A DNA stretch of 64,000 nt from Neovahlkampfia damariscottae (taxonomy: Eukaryota; Heterolobosea; Selenaionea; Neovahlkampfiida; Neovahlkampfiidae). The stretch lies in contig JABLTG010000019.1 of the NCBI GenBank assembly GCA_016618085.1, positions 62,001-126,000 on the forward strand, read 5' to 3'. How positions within the stretch are numbered: position 1 is the first letter of the stretch; each line of letters starts with the position of its first letter. Under the pieces are notes generated by a model. That model saw nothing but the letters and a program-made list of their open reading frames with translations, searched no databases and was not told where the DNA came from. The position numbers were made by a program, and so were the translations under genes. Shown piece by piece: positions 20,567 to 31,742 of this stretch.

Positions 20567-20937
20567 TTATTCATCATGTTCATCCTCTTGTTTTGCGACA
20601 ACAGCTGATTCTTGACTTCTGACGTAGTAAAGTAGAAATCCTAAACCTCCGAAAATTATTCCGCATAAAATTAAAACAACTCCTCCACCTGATACTAATC
20701 CGATACCAATATTGAAATCTGGTTGATATCCTTGACGAAGAACAAGTAAAACAATACCTAAAAATTTAAGAAAACATTGAAATAAGACTTACCAACAATG
20801 AAAAGTGGTCCACATAATAATACAGTAATGACAGCTGCTGTCCATGCATAAATATCAAAAGGAACATCATATAATGCGATACGAAGATCTCTTTTATAAG
20901 GTAATTCTGCTGCTTCGAGGTATTCTTTGCTACTCAT
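20567..20937 (-). CDS. small two-helix membrane protein, unknown
   Basis: Exons 20937-20793 and 20757-20567 (intron 35 nt) encode 111 residues; neither exon alone is conspicuous. A hydrophilic N-terminus (SSKEYLEAAELPYKRDLR) is followed by helix 1 (WTAAVITVLLCGPLFIVGIVLLVL), a short loop (RQGYQPDFNIG), and helix 2 (GLVSGGGVVLILCGIIFGGLGFLLYYV), then a charged tail ending EDEHDE. ATTGG is about 20 nt upstream of the ATG. Both ends are probably cytosolic. Gly-rich second helix suggests packing with partners. No family is recognised. Confidence 0.7.
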
Positions 20938-21006
20938 TAAAACAACGTTTTATTTTTTATCCAATCGGAGATTTCTTTTCATCAAGTTATTTTTAAATTG
21001 ACTGTT

Positions 21007-21816
21007 ATGAAGAAAATTCATCCGAAGAGAAATTTGTGTATTTTTTCAGACTTTGATTCAACCATCACAAAAAAAGATGCTTGTTTGAAAATACCAAATT
21101 TAAAAACACAAAAAGATTGGAATAGAGTTTCTTCTTCTTACCTCAAACATTTCCAACAAAATTTTGAAAACAATTTTGAAAATTTGAAGAAAGGAAAAAA
21201 GGAGTTTAAAGATTTGATGTTTGAATTTTCAAAAGAGTTGGACATTTCTGAACAGTTTGGTGTTTCAAAATTAGAAGAGTATAAAATATTGAAAGGAATT
21301 CAAAAGAAACAGTTGTTTGATTTAGGTTTTACTACAGAACAGAAAGAGTATTTTTCAGATTTTATCAATTTAGTTCATAAGCTCAATATACCTTTTCATG
21401 TAGTCTCATCAAATTGGAGTTTTGATGTAATTCGTGGAAATTTATCAAAAAACGGAATAGAAGCATGCTTTTATAAACAAAATCAAGAAGATAAATTCAT
21501 TGTTTTTTCAGATGATTTGGAGTTTCAACAAAATATTGCCACTGGAAATTTTTTAACCAAAGAAGCAACGAGTTCACTGGGAAAATTGAAATACATCAAG
21601 GATATAATGAAGAAATACCATAATTCTAAATCTGTGTATATTGGTGATGACTGGGTTGATTTAAGTTGTTTGCTTGAAGTTGATTATCCAATTATCATTA
21701 ATCCAACAGAAAAGTTGAATATTTTGATTGATCAGTTAAATGATTCATGTAAGAATTTCCATTATGTAGATTCATGGAGTGCTGTAGTTCATCTGATTGA
21801 ATCATTTGATGAATAA
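21007..21816 (+). CDS. HAD-superfamily phosphatase
   Basis: Intronless, 269 residues. HAD motif I is FSDFDSTIT with both Asp, motif II is VVSSNWS, a Lys-bearing motif III lies in the KLKYIKDIMKKYH region, and motif IV is YIGDDWVDL. A helical cap fills residues 40-110. This layout is that of phosphoserine-phosphatase-like HADs and of eukaryotic thiamine-monophosphate phosphatases related to the C-terminal domain of plant TH2; the substrate cannot be decided. The ATG follows CCAATCG by 40 nt. The 266 nt after it up to the next gene hold only promoter motifs. Confidence 0.8.
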   Translation: MKKIHPKRNLCIFSDFDSTITKKDACLKIPNLKTQKDWNRVSSSYLKHFQQNFENNFENLKKGKKEFKDLMFEFSKELDISEQFGVSKLEEYKILKGIQKKQLFDLGFTTEQKEYFSDFINLVHKLNIPFHVVSSNWSFDVIRGNLSKNGIEACFYKQNQEDKFIVFSDDLEFQQNIATGNFLTKEATSSLGKLKYIKDIMKKYHNSKSVYIGDDWVDLSCLLEVDYPIIINPTEKLNILIDQLNDSCKNFHYVDSWSAVVHLIESFDE

Positions 21817-22065
21817 TTTATCTCACTTGAATAGATCAGTTTTACAGTCGAAGAATATTGTCATCAACTATTATTCTAGGTTATGGTGCATTATTTTTAA
21901 TGAATAGGAGATGACAACAACTAACCCAAAATAAAAGTTAGAATTATCCCCTTTGAGAGAAATAGATTTTTGTTTATAACAAGTTGTTTTTATAAAGACA
22001 GAATTTCCTTCTTTTTGAACGAGAAATAGTTCCATGTATTTGTTCTTATCACTTTTTAGAATTAT

Positions 22066-22072
22066 CCAATCA
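22066..22072 (+). promoter_or_regulatory. CCAATCA before the ankyrin-DHHC gene
   Basis: The heptamer is ten bases upstream of ATG 22083, separated by a T-rich stretch as before the F-box gene. Confidence 0.5.
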
Positions 22073-22082
22073 CTTTTTCATC

Positions 22083-24126
22083 ATGTTGGTCAATCACCAC
22101 CAACACTCAACGCAAGAAAATGGTAACTCAAAAAAAAAAGTTGACAAAATAGAAATAATTAATGCCATCTCTGAAAATGATATTCAAAAATTAAAATCCT
22201 TTAACCTCTCAAAAGAGAAAGTAAATTCAACTGATTCGTTTCGAGGTGCTACACTTCTCCACTGGGCAGCTTTTCACCAAAGCATTGGAATATGTCAATA
22301 TTTGAGTAAAAAACATTTAAAAATTAAATTTTCAAAAGTATCACTTGGTGCAGATGTGAATGCAGTTACAAAAGAAGAAAATCAAGAAAGTGTTGTAAAA
22401 AATTTTTCAAAATTTTTAATCATAAAATTAGTTAATTTGGGGTATATTAGGTGCTAATATACAAATTGTTAAAAATTTAATTGATAATGGAGCCAAAATT
22501 GATGTACATGATAGTCAAGGAATGTCTCCATTAATGGTGGCTGTACAAAAAGGATTTCTTTTTATTTCACATTATTTATTATCAATAGGTGATTCAATAA
22601 ATCATAAAGATAAGTCAGATCACACAATGGTTCATTGGGCTTCTTATAATGGACACTTACATGTTTTAAAATATTTAGTTGAATTTAAAGGACAAAGAGT
22701 GATAGATATTGACTCTAAAGGAAGGACACCATTACATTGGTCGGCTAAACAAGGACATTTAGATGTTTGTAAATATTTAATCTTAAAAGTATTTTTCACA
22801 ATTTTTTTAAAGTCTATTTAGGGTGCTCATTTGAATGTTTTAGATAATGATGACAATACACCAACATTTTTAGCAAGAACAAATAATCATAATTCTGTTG
22901 CTTATCTGTTGAAACATTTTGAAAAAAGCCACAATATTGATTTGACACATCCACTTTTACAAATTCAAAAAACAAAGGTATTCGAATTTAATTCATCTAA
23001 AACTTAAATCAGACTTACTTTGATTATTTTAAAGATTATTATCAACTTGGTGGTTTTATTTTTGGTTTTTTAGGAATGACTATTTTGACTTATATTATTT
23101 CTGCTTTTTCTATTTTATTCACAATTGTCAATTTTATTGTTTATTTTATTTTAGCTTATAAATTAGCTTCATATCTATATGGTAAAGATAATTATCATAC
23201 ATTATGTGTTGGTTGGTTTTTCGGAACAATTCAAATGACATTTTATGTTTATTATTACCAAATATATCAAGGACCTTATTCGTATGAATTTTGATATTTT
23301 AATGAATTTCTCTTATAGATTTTTGAACCCTCCAATATATTTTATTTGTTTTATTTTAATGGTAGTTTTAGTGAGTTGGTTTTTTTCAACTTTTTTGGAT
23401 CCTGGATTTATTCCATTAGGATCTTTCAAAGATTCTGATTTGTTAGAATTCATTGAAAAAGGAATTGCAACTCAGAAAAAATTTTGTGAGAAATGTTTTA
23501 TCATGAAACCTTTACGTTCAAAACATGATAAACATTCTGATAGATGTGTTGGTAGATTTGATCATTTCTGTATTTGGACAAATAGATCAGTTGGATTTAG
23601 AAATCATAGACCATTTATGGTATTTATATATTCAATTGGAATTGCAATCATATATCTTGCATATATCACTTATGATCGTAAATTTTAGTTTTTAACACAA
23701 AATTTTAGATTTAACACAAATTGATGAAATTTCATGGACATTTCTTTTTTATAAACATATAATGATAACGTGGTATGTTAACTTGTTTGTTAATGAAATA
23801 GGGTACTTTTTATTCATAATGGTTTATTTTTCATATTTGTTGTTTTTCAAATTGTAGTTCAAACAAAAAATATGTTATTCAATGACACAATAATTGAAAC
23901 TATATTTCATGATAGATTAACCTATATTTTGCATAATACAGAAAATAAGTATCTCAATTTATTTGATGAAGGCTACTGGAAGAATTTGTTGCAATTTTGG
24001 ATTCCAAAGTACAACTACCAAAATCTGTATTCATTAACAGTCTCAGAATTAACAAAACAAAAAGGTTCAAAGTTGAATATTGAATGCCCTGATCAAATCT
24101 CGGTTGTTGAAAAAATTTCAGTTTAA
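22083..24126 (+). CDS. ankyrin-repeat DHHC-type palmitoyltransferase (Akr1/HIP14 type)
   Basis: Eight exons with seven introns of 29-37 nt (22306-22338, 22395-22431, 22789-22821, 22978-23012, 23282-23318, 23678-23708, 23773-23801) encode 602 residues. Residues about 25-270 are ankyrin repeats (ATLLHWAAFHQ, GMSPLMVAVQKG, TMVHWASYNGH, TPLHWSAKQGH). Six hydrophobic helices follow, with the cysteine-rich domain between helices 4 and 5. It keeps CEKC and KPLRSKH, and the catalytic core reads FDHFCIW instead of DHHC; several zinc-ligand Cys are replaced (KHD, HSD, NRSVG). Akr1-type yeast enzymes have DHYC and are active, so S-acyltransferase activity at Golgi or endosomes is likely but not certain. 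Confidence 0.85.
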
Positions 24127-24191
24127 TAAAAATTCTCCGTTATTCCACCAATTAGCTCATTGGAAAAACTGTTTCGAATACAAACTGTGTT

Positions 24192-26035
24192 ATGTCCAAC
24201 GACTCAAAAAATTTCTTTTCTCTTTTTGAAAAGAATAAGTTTGAGAACCCTTTGAATGAAATTACACTCAGAAAACCACTTTATCTCAAATTACTTCAGC
24301 CCAGTTGGTTCAAAACATTAGTAGCTGTTTTACTATCCATAGGTTTGACTACTGGAATAAATTACTTGTATAAAAACTACTTGAAACCAATATATGAATA
24401 TAAAAATCAAGAAAAAGAAAAAAATGAAATGATTGAAAAACAAAAAGAGAAAATACAAAATTTAGAAAAAGAAACACAAAAACTGGCTCAACTGGTGGAT
24501 GATTTATCCAAAAATCTTGAAAAAACAAAAAGTGAAATGAATGAATCTTTTAAAATCTCACAAGAAACAAAACCAAATTTGACAGAAAATATGACTTTAA
24601 AGGCTGAAGTAAAGTTGTTAAAAAAAAATTAATTTTTTTTTAAAAGTTGGCTGAGATTAAAGGTTTGATTTTAGGTGGAAATAATGCAAAAACAACAATT
24701 ATAGAATCATCTTCAAGGATGAATTCCTCAAGATTTGAAGAAGAAAAATATTATCAAAGAATGAATTCACCAATGTATCATCAAAGACAAGAACAAAATG
24801 ATGGATTTTATGGTCAAGATAAAAACGAAAGAAATGAAGTTCAAAGAAAATCCAACGTACAAGTGGAACATTTAACATCTCCAAAAAATCAAAAAGTACA
24901 AGAACCTAATGTCTCACCAATTTTGAAGAATAATAATGATGTTGTATTGAACCGTGCTGATTCATTTGATGATCTTTTTAATGCTGCTATGGATAATAAA
25001 TCCAAAAATCCATTTTTATCACAAAAAGAAGTTGAAGAACTTGAAGAATCTCTGAAGAAACCACAAAGATATTATTATGATGAAGAAGAAGATGACGTGA
25101 AAGAAATTGAAGAAAAATCAAAAACTGATGAAAAAGAAAATTCACCAAAAAAAACAGAAGAAATTACAAATAAAAAAAGTGAAGAAAAACAAAAAGAAAA
25201 TAACTCAAAAGAGTTGGAGAATACTTATTCAAATTATCTTGATTCACAACTTAAGAATTTAACAAGTTCCATTAAACCTTTTTCTGAAGAAGAAAAAGAA
25301 GAAAATAAAGAAACAGAAGAAGAAGAAGATGAAAAAGATCAAGAATTAGAATTTGATGAATCATTGAAACAACTTCAAGAAAATGCAGATCCAAAACTAA
25401 AAAATTCAAAATTATTTGATTTTTTTTCCAAGTTCTCAAATGAAGAGGAAAACAATAGTACAGCTACATTTGATGAAATATATGGTTCAGATAATAAAAA
25501 AATCATTGATAACACTCAAACAGTTTCAAATGAAGAAACAAAACAAGAAGAAGAAAAATTAAAAAACAAACAAGACTTGTATGAACAATTTGAAAAGTAT
25601 GACTTTGAAAAAGATCAAAAATATCAAGATTTATTGGATTTCACTGTTAAAAAAGGTACTTTTGATAATATGGATGAAGAAACATTGAACAAAGGAAAGT
25701 TAAAGTTAAAAGGGAAATATTTCAAAAAGAACTTTGATAAAAGTGGAAATTTCTCAATAGATGAATATTTAGAAACTAAAAAAGATAAAAAAGAACCTGA
25801 AGAATCAATTGAAGAAATCGATGCAGCACCTTACTCAGAATCTTATATTGACATTATAAACAAAATTCAAAATGGTGAAGAATTACAAGTGAAACAAATT
25901 GATGATAAACCAAAGAATAGTAAACCTAAATTATCAAAATCAAAGTTAAAAAAAAAAATTAAACCTTGGGAAAAAGTGAAACAAAAAGTAGAAAAAGTAG
26001 AAGAAACAGAAGAAGAAGAAGAAAAAAAAGAATAA
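24192..26035 (+). CDS. PEX14-like membrane-anchored coiled-coil protein
   Basis: Exons 24192-24608 and 24647-26035 (intron 38 nt) give 601 residues. After a 45-residue N-terminus comes one membrane helix (TLVAVLLSIGLTTGINYLYKNYL), a coiled coil to about residue 135, and, across the splice junction, LKAELAEIKGLILGG, which resembles the end of the PEX14 coiled coil (EINSLKGLLLNR). The rest is a long acidic, disordered tail with EEE/KKK runs. PEX14 docks the PEX5 receptor on peroxisomes. The conserved N-terminal PEX5-binding helix bundle is not seen, so this may be a divergent PEX14 or only a similar architecture. Confidence 0.5.
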
Positions 26036-26212
26036 GGTATTTATTCAAAATATTTAAAGTATGAATCAACTGATGATAATTTTGTTTTTGTTTGACTCAA
26101 AGCTAATGAAGTAAACTCATTTGTTAAAACACCAAAAAATATATTCTAAAAATGTCAACAAAATTTCTTTTTTTTACTTTAATTCTGTTGAATTTAGATA
26201 TTAAATTAACCC

Positions 26213-26836
26213 TTACTTTACATCTAATTTTATTATTTTATCCATTTCAATATTTTCCTGTGTGAAAAAAAAAATTAAAAAAAAATTGTATTTTTCTTTT
26301 ACTTGTTCCATAAATTTTCTATACGCAAATGTCATAATATCACATAACGAAAGAGTTACCTGATAATAATCCAAAGCACATGGAATATTTGGTATTTTTA
26401 AATATTGATAGACAATAGTTCCTCCAACCTTATTTAAAGTTGGACCAGCATCAACTAATGAAGAAGTGAATGCCTTCAACATTTTAATTCCTTGAACAGC
26501 AAAATTTGAATAATGATATTCATATTCTTCCATAAGTTGACTGAAAGAATGTATAAAATTTCTTCCATCACAAACGAGTAAAGGTGAGATGCTCAAACCC
26601 AAACTTAACCATTGTTCTATTCTTTTTTGAATTGTTTCTGAGTTATTATCAATTTGGAATTTTATTTTTGAAATATTCATCCAGTGTTCATCTCCTGTTA
26701 ATGTATTTTTTAAATAAGTTATGTTTTCAACTCTTCTTGTAACTAAGTTTTCTAAAATATCTGAATAATTAGTGGTCAGTGGTATTGGAGAAATTTGATT
26801 ATCAACGATCACTGCATCATCAATCCATGAAGACAT
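26213..26836 (-). CDS. hypothetical protein, 192 residues
   Basis: Exons 26836-26303 and 26257-26213; the 45-nt intron is stop-free and divisible by three, so an unspliced frame also exists. The start is the ATG eight bases after ATTGG, which lies within an open frame that continues upstream. The protein looks globular and helical (ILENLVTRRVENITYLK, IQKRIEQWLSLGLSISPLLVCDGRNF, FAVQGIKMLKAFTSSLVDAG, YYQVTLSLCDIMTFAYRKFME). No signal, membrane helix or known family is recognised. Confidence 0.6.
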   Translation of the reverse strand: MSSWIDDAVIVDNQISPIPLTTNYSDILENLVTRRVENITYLKNTLTGDEHWMNISKIKFQIDNNSETIQKRIEQWLSLGLSISPLLVCDGRNFIHSFSQLMEEYEYHYSNFAVQGIKMLKAFTSSLVDAGPTLNKVGGTIVYQYLKIPNIPCALDYYQVTLSLCDIMTFAYRKFMEQVKEKYNFFLIFFFTQENIEMDKIIKLDVK

Positions 26837-27014
26837 TTTGTTTATCCAATGAAGTAAGTATAATTCTAAACAAAAACTAATCTTCAAACTTAGGAGATAT
26901 GGAAATTTCAGTAAAAAATAAATCAAAAAAAATAAATCAAAAAAAATAAAAAATCATTTGTTGAGAATTAACCAATCGTTATCCATTATTGAAAGTGAAT
27001 TGGAAAAAAAAAAC

Positions 27015-27557
27015 ATGGACAAAAAATTCATTCAAAAACAAATAAATAACTTGACAAAAAGAGCTTTTTCAAATGTCCAAGGAAATTTCCGTAGAGTTCA
27101 AATGTTAAATTTTATAAAACAAAACACAACAAGATCACAAAACCGAGTTAGAGTAATTGATGCAAGTCAAAGATCACCAGTTTATGAAAGTCCATATGAA
27201 GGACCAAGAGAAATTAAAAAACTCAAAAGTGTAAAAAAAAAAAAAACTTTTTAATTCTTCTTTTGCTTCTAGACAACATCACCTTTAGATTTTTTATATG
27301 TGACTGATGATTATCAAAAAGAATGGATAGTTGATATTGATCAACCTCATAGAACAACAGGAGACATATTTCTTGAATTCATCTATTTATTAGGTATTTT
27401 GTTCTTTGGTTTATACACTTATATTCATTTATTTTCAAGTCCAGCATGGATACATCCAATGGCTAGAACTAACGTATCAAAAGATGAATTAAAAAAAGCG
27501 GATGAAAAAATACAAGAAAGAAAAGAAAATATGAAAAAATATGAAATTGATTATTGA
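27015..27557 (+). CDS. single-helix, probably mitochondrial protein, unknown
   Basis: Exons 27015-27230 and 27273-27557 (intron 42 nt) give 166 residues. The N-terminus is basic and Gln/Asn-rich (KFIQKQINNLTKRAFSNVQGNF), compatible with import into mitochondria. Mid-protein YVTDDYQKEWIVDIDQPHRTTGD leads into one membrane helix (FLEFIYLLGILFFGLYTYIHLF), then a charged coiled tail. The shape resembles single-pass accessory subunits of complex I, but no family match is certain. Its stop overlaps the coding end of the opposite gene by seven bases. Confidence 0.6.
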
Positions 27558-28330
27558 TTATTATAAAGTTCTTGAGTTGTTGGAATTGTATATATTTTAT
27601 CTTTTTCCAATTTTGAGACGAATTTCCAATCATCTAATTTGTCTAAAATATTTTTTTCAAACACAAGAAATTCTTCAAATTCTGCTATTTTTCCATTTAA
27701 ACTTTGTTTTGATTTAAGTTGAACTGTTACTTGAGAGATGTATTTTTTTAATTCTTCAAGTTTGATGACGGAAATATGAAAAACTTTTGCTTCGTCTATT
27801 GATTCTAACTTCCACTCTTTTGGTTTGAAATTTTTTGATTTTACGAGTTTTTTCTTTTCTGTAAATCCATGAAGAGTACATACTCTTTTTAGTCTAAGTG
27901 AAAAATAAATTTTTTTTTTTTTTTTTACTTTGTCAAATCTCCTGAATAAAAATGTTTTTGAACATTTTGATAAATTGGAACTGCAATTTCTTTTGGAAAT
28001 TTTGTATATTTAAAATTAGCTGCTGAATTTGATCTCAAAATAAAAAAGTTTTTAAATTTTGTGAAAGAATTTGTAAATTTCGTTTTTCTGTTGGAAAATT
28101 TAAACAAATAAGAATTATTACAAGAATTTAAAATATTCAGATGAAAAAATAGAAGGTGTAGTTGTAGCTGGAAGGTATGGATCCATAACAGTACCCAAAT
28201 TAAAAATTCTCTGTTTTTTTAAATCCTTTTGGTCCATTTGCATTTTTTGTTTTTTATTCATTTGAGAAGAAAATCTTATTTGATTTCTAATTAATTTACC
28301 GATAGGTTTAATTTGAAAAATTGAATTCAT
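27551..28330 (-). CDS. Tim44-like/mL45-type mitochondrial protein
   Basis: Exons 28330-28122, 28087-27929 and 27893-27551 (introns 34 and 35 nt) give 236 residues. A basic presequence (FQIKPIGKLIRNQIRFSSQ) is followed by a DPYLP motif, a helical stretch and the core YQNVQKHFYSGDLTKLKRVCTLHG, which matches the Y-x-A-x-GD-x-L pattern of Tim44-domain proteins such as ribosomal mL45 and yeast Mba1. The C-terminus (EWKLESIDEAKVFHISVIKLEELKKYISQVTVQL) has the expected alternating strands. These proteins tether mitochondrial ribosomes to the inner membrane. Assignment to mL45 or Mba1 is by pattern only. Confidence 0.6.
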
Positions 28331-28909
28331 CAACCTTGTTAAACTTCAACGATTTTCAGCAAGAAAAATTAAACCAATGAAATCGATACAGCTAATCAAA
28401 CAAAATAGAAAAGGAACAAACAACTTTTTCATGTTATACCTTTTTTAATTAGTCTTTAATCTTCTGATATGCAAATTGGTCTTTTTCATTTCACAAATAT
28501 TTTTTCTGGAATTGATTTTTACACTTTTGTTGTTTCAAATCAAGATTATAAAATACACAAAACTTCTGTTTTCGATATGAGTTTTGGAATGTTATTGTAC
28601 TCCAATTGACAATTCAAATTCATTTCATCTAGCATTTTATTGTTGGAAATTAATGAATAAAATGATTCAAGAGGAATAGTAGTATATCCTTTTCTAAGGG
28701 GTTTTAATATCGTTAATCGTCATTATTTCTTATTTTGCTCTATTTATTTGATGTTAATTTCAATAATATTCAATAAATTATTTGATCAAAGAAAATTGAA
28801 TTACCATTTGATAAAAAAATTAAAATTGTAAATATGTTTTAAAATATGAAATCAATTCTCTTTGTTTTTAAACAATTCATATTTTCATCCAATCATCTTC
28901 CACCAAACA
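28331..28909. other. intergenic region with an orphan short frame
   Basis: The left part holds the promoter motif of the minus-strand gene and the right part CCAATCA at 28889-28895 for INTS4. In between, 28469-28609 (+) is a 46-codon frame with good protein composition (GLFHFTNIFSGIDFYTFVVSN). Its ATG precedes rather than follows the ATTGG motif, so it is probably a relic or chance. Nothing else is supported. Confidence 0.3.
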
Positions 28910-31672
28910 ATGAAAAGAAAATTAGAAGAGGAAGAAGAGAACTTTCAAAAAAAATTAAAAACAACTTTTCAATTTGAAGGTCAAGTCAATCGTTTAGAAA
29001 ATGAAGAAGAACATGAAATAAAATTAATACTTAATTATTTCTTGGAGTATAATTTTGAATTTACAGAATTTGAAGCTGAAATACTAGAAGGCAGAATAAA
29101 ACCAATTTTAAATCATAAAAATGAGTATATACAAATATTAGCCTTGAAATTAATGGGTAAAATTTATTTAATACTCGAACCAAATTTTGATTTGTTAATG
29201 GAAAAATTAACAACAAATTTGACGATTCAAGCACTTGAAATATTGATTTATTTAATCAATGAACACTCAAAAACACCATCAAAACAACAAAAAGAAGAAC
29301 TTTTTAATTTACTAAAAGAGTTTTTATTTAATTGGGATCAACAAATTAGAAAGAGTAGTTTAGAGTTACTCGCTTATATTTCAATTGAAGATTTAAATCA
29401 AGAAGAAATTTCAATTATTCTTTTGCAATCGTAATTTGTTTTTTGAATTTATTTTTTTTTTCTCAAGTATTGATGATAGAGATCCAAGAGTCAGAGAATC
29501 TGCTTTAAAAGGTTTATATTACTTATATTCAAATAAACTTCGGTTAAAAGAAAATTTCTTAACGAAAATTATGGATGTTTCCACGACAGATGATTGGTAA
29601 ATAAAATTCCAGAAATTATTAAATTTTTTAAAAGGGTAAAAACGAAATTATTTACTAATTCTATTCGAAGGAAAATGTCAAAATTCAAGGATTAGAACTT
29701 TTATGGTAAAGATTTAAATTTTTAAATTTTTTTTTTCACAGTTTAATTTCAAACTTGAATTCAAGTTTCATTTTTAAAAATCAAAAATTGGTGGATGTTA
29801 TATTCTCCAATAGTTGTATTTTAATCAGAGATGTTTCATTTAAAGTCAGGACCAAAGCCTGCACTATTTTGGGAGATTTAGAAGAAATTAGCCAAAATTT
29901 ATTATTCGAAGCTTTTCAAAAGATGACATTAGTTTCAAATGAAGAATCACAGGAAGGAGATGAAAAAACAATCAAAAATGAATTAATACTTGAAAAGAAT
30001 ATCATTGGTTCATTTTTACTGGGATTAGAAGATGAATTTTCACTTGTCAGAATTGCGATGATTTCTTCCATTTCAAAAATTTGTAAAAAGTCAACTGATT
30101 TATTTTCGATTGGAATACATTTTATCATGGATATGTTTTCCGATGAAATTGATGAAGTTAGAAAATTCGCTATTGATTCTGTGTGTATTATTGGTGAAAT
30201 TTATAAAATTTCAAAAGAAGAATTAGAAACTTCAATGAGTATTTTAAAAGATTTTTCACCTTATATTCGACATTCAATTCATCACTTATTTAGTTTCATC
30301 ATTGTACCGAATATTGAATGTCTTTCAATTTTGATTGGTGAATTATTTTCAAATTTATTGAGATATCCACAAGACAAGTTTAATATTTTTAAAAGTTTGA
30401 AGAATTTAGGTCAAAAACATTCAGATATGGCTGAATTTCTCATTGAAAAAATTTTAAATTTGAATCAATTTTTAATCAATCCTGAACCAATGATTGATGA
30501 TTTGTGTAAGAAAAAATTAAAATTCAAAATTCTAAAAAGATGTTTCAAAATTAATATTTTTATTTAATTCTTCTGAAAAAAATCAAAAAATCATAAATTT
30601 ATTACCAAACTTTTGTTTGAATCACTTTGAATTTTTAAAAAATCAAATGCCAAATTTATTCCCAAATTTTTCACTTTTTAACTTAAAAAACATGAAATTA
30701 TTAAAATCAACACAAATAAAACAAGATGAAAATTTGGAAATTGAATATTTTAAAAATCTAAAAGAGAATTTTACACTCTTTTCAAAATTGATAAAACCAT
30801 TTCAATTCTTCACAAAAAAGATACCAACAACAACAATGCCATTAAAAAATATTAAAGAAATGATTTCAAGAATAACAAAAGAATTACATTTAAATCTAAA
30901 TCAAAATTTCAAAATACAATTATTCAAGTATTTATTTGAATTGTTGAATCTATTTTTAGATTTAATTCAATTTAAAAAAGTATCAAAAAAGATATTAAAT
31001 TTAACATTTGAAATTGAAATTAAATTTAAATTGAATCCTGAAATTTTATCATTTTTTCAAATTTTAAGATTTATATCTTTAATGTTCAATCATTATCCAA
31101 ATATTCAACAAGAAATGTTGAGAAAGAATTTTCAAAAAATTAAAAAATTTAGAAGAGAAAATCAATTGAATGAATTATCAAATGATTTAAAATTATTTAC
31201 TTTTGATGAATTGAATCAATTTTTAAAAGAATTTAATTTTGATTTTATTTTTGACTCTGTTGATCATTTTGAACAAGATGATGTAAATTTTGAAAAATTA
31301 GATTGTAAAATTATTACCCAATCAAATTTACAACCAATCATTTATCATTCATTTATACCATATAAATTATCAATTGATGCAATTATACAACATTTAAATG
31401 TTGATAAAAAGTCGTTAAGAATTTTAGTAAAATTTACAGATAATACAAGAAATTTTTATCCAATAGAATTTCAAGATGATTTTTTAAATGGTGAATTTAA
31501 TTTAAATTTAGAATCATCTTGGAATTCACCTGCACATTTGACAATTTCAATTGTTTCTATTTTATCAAAAGAAAATGAAATTTTTGAAGATTTTGAAGTT
31601 CTAAATGACCTCAATTTTGTAACAATCTCAGAAGAAGATTTAAAAATTTTAATCCATCCCATTTCAAATTAA
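28910..31672 (+). CDS. INTS4: Integrator complex subunit 4
   Basis: Model of 860 residues: exons 28910-29430, 29468-29596, 29635 (one base), 29671-29705, 29742-30505 and 30540-31672. HEAT-repeat blocks track human INTS4 in order: DRDPRVRESALKGLY, DDWENVKIQGLELL, FKVRTKACTILGDLE, SFLLGLEDEFSLVRIA, FIMDMFSDEIDEVRKFA, LVGEL-like NLLRYPQDKFNIFKSLKNLG, and the C-terminal beta domain. An NLS-like KRK is at the N-terminus. INTS4 scaffolds the INTS9-INTS11 RNA endonuclease module that cleaves snRNA and promoter-proximal transcripts in the nucleus. The single-base exon is required to keep W-E-N-V-K in frame between two introns of 38 and 35 nt. Confidence 0.88.
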
Positions 31673-31742
31673 AAATTCTATTCATTTTTATTGGTCTATT
31701 TTTTTTTTTCACTTTTTGTTGAAGTTGACAAGTTGGTGTAAA

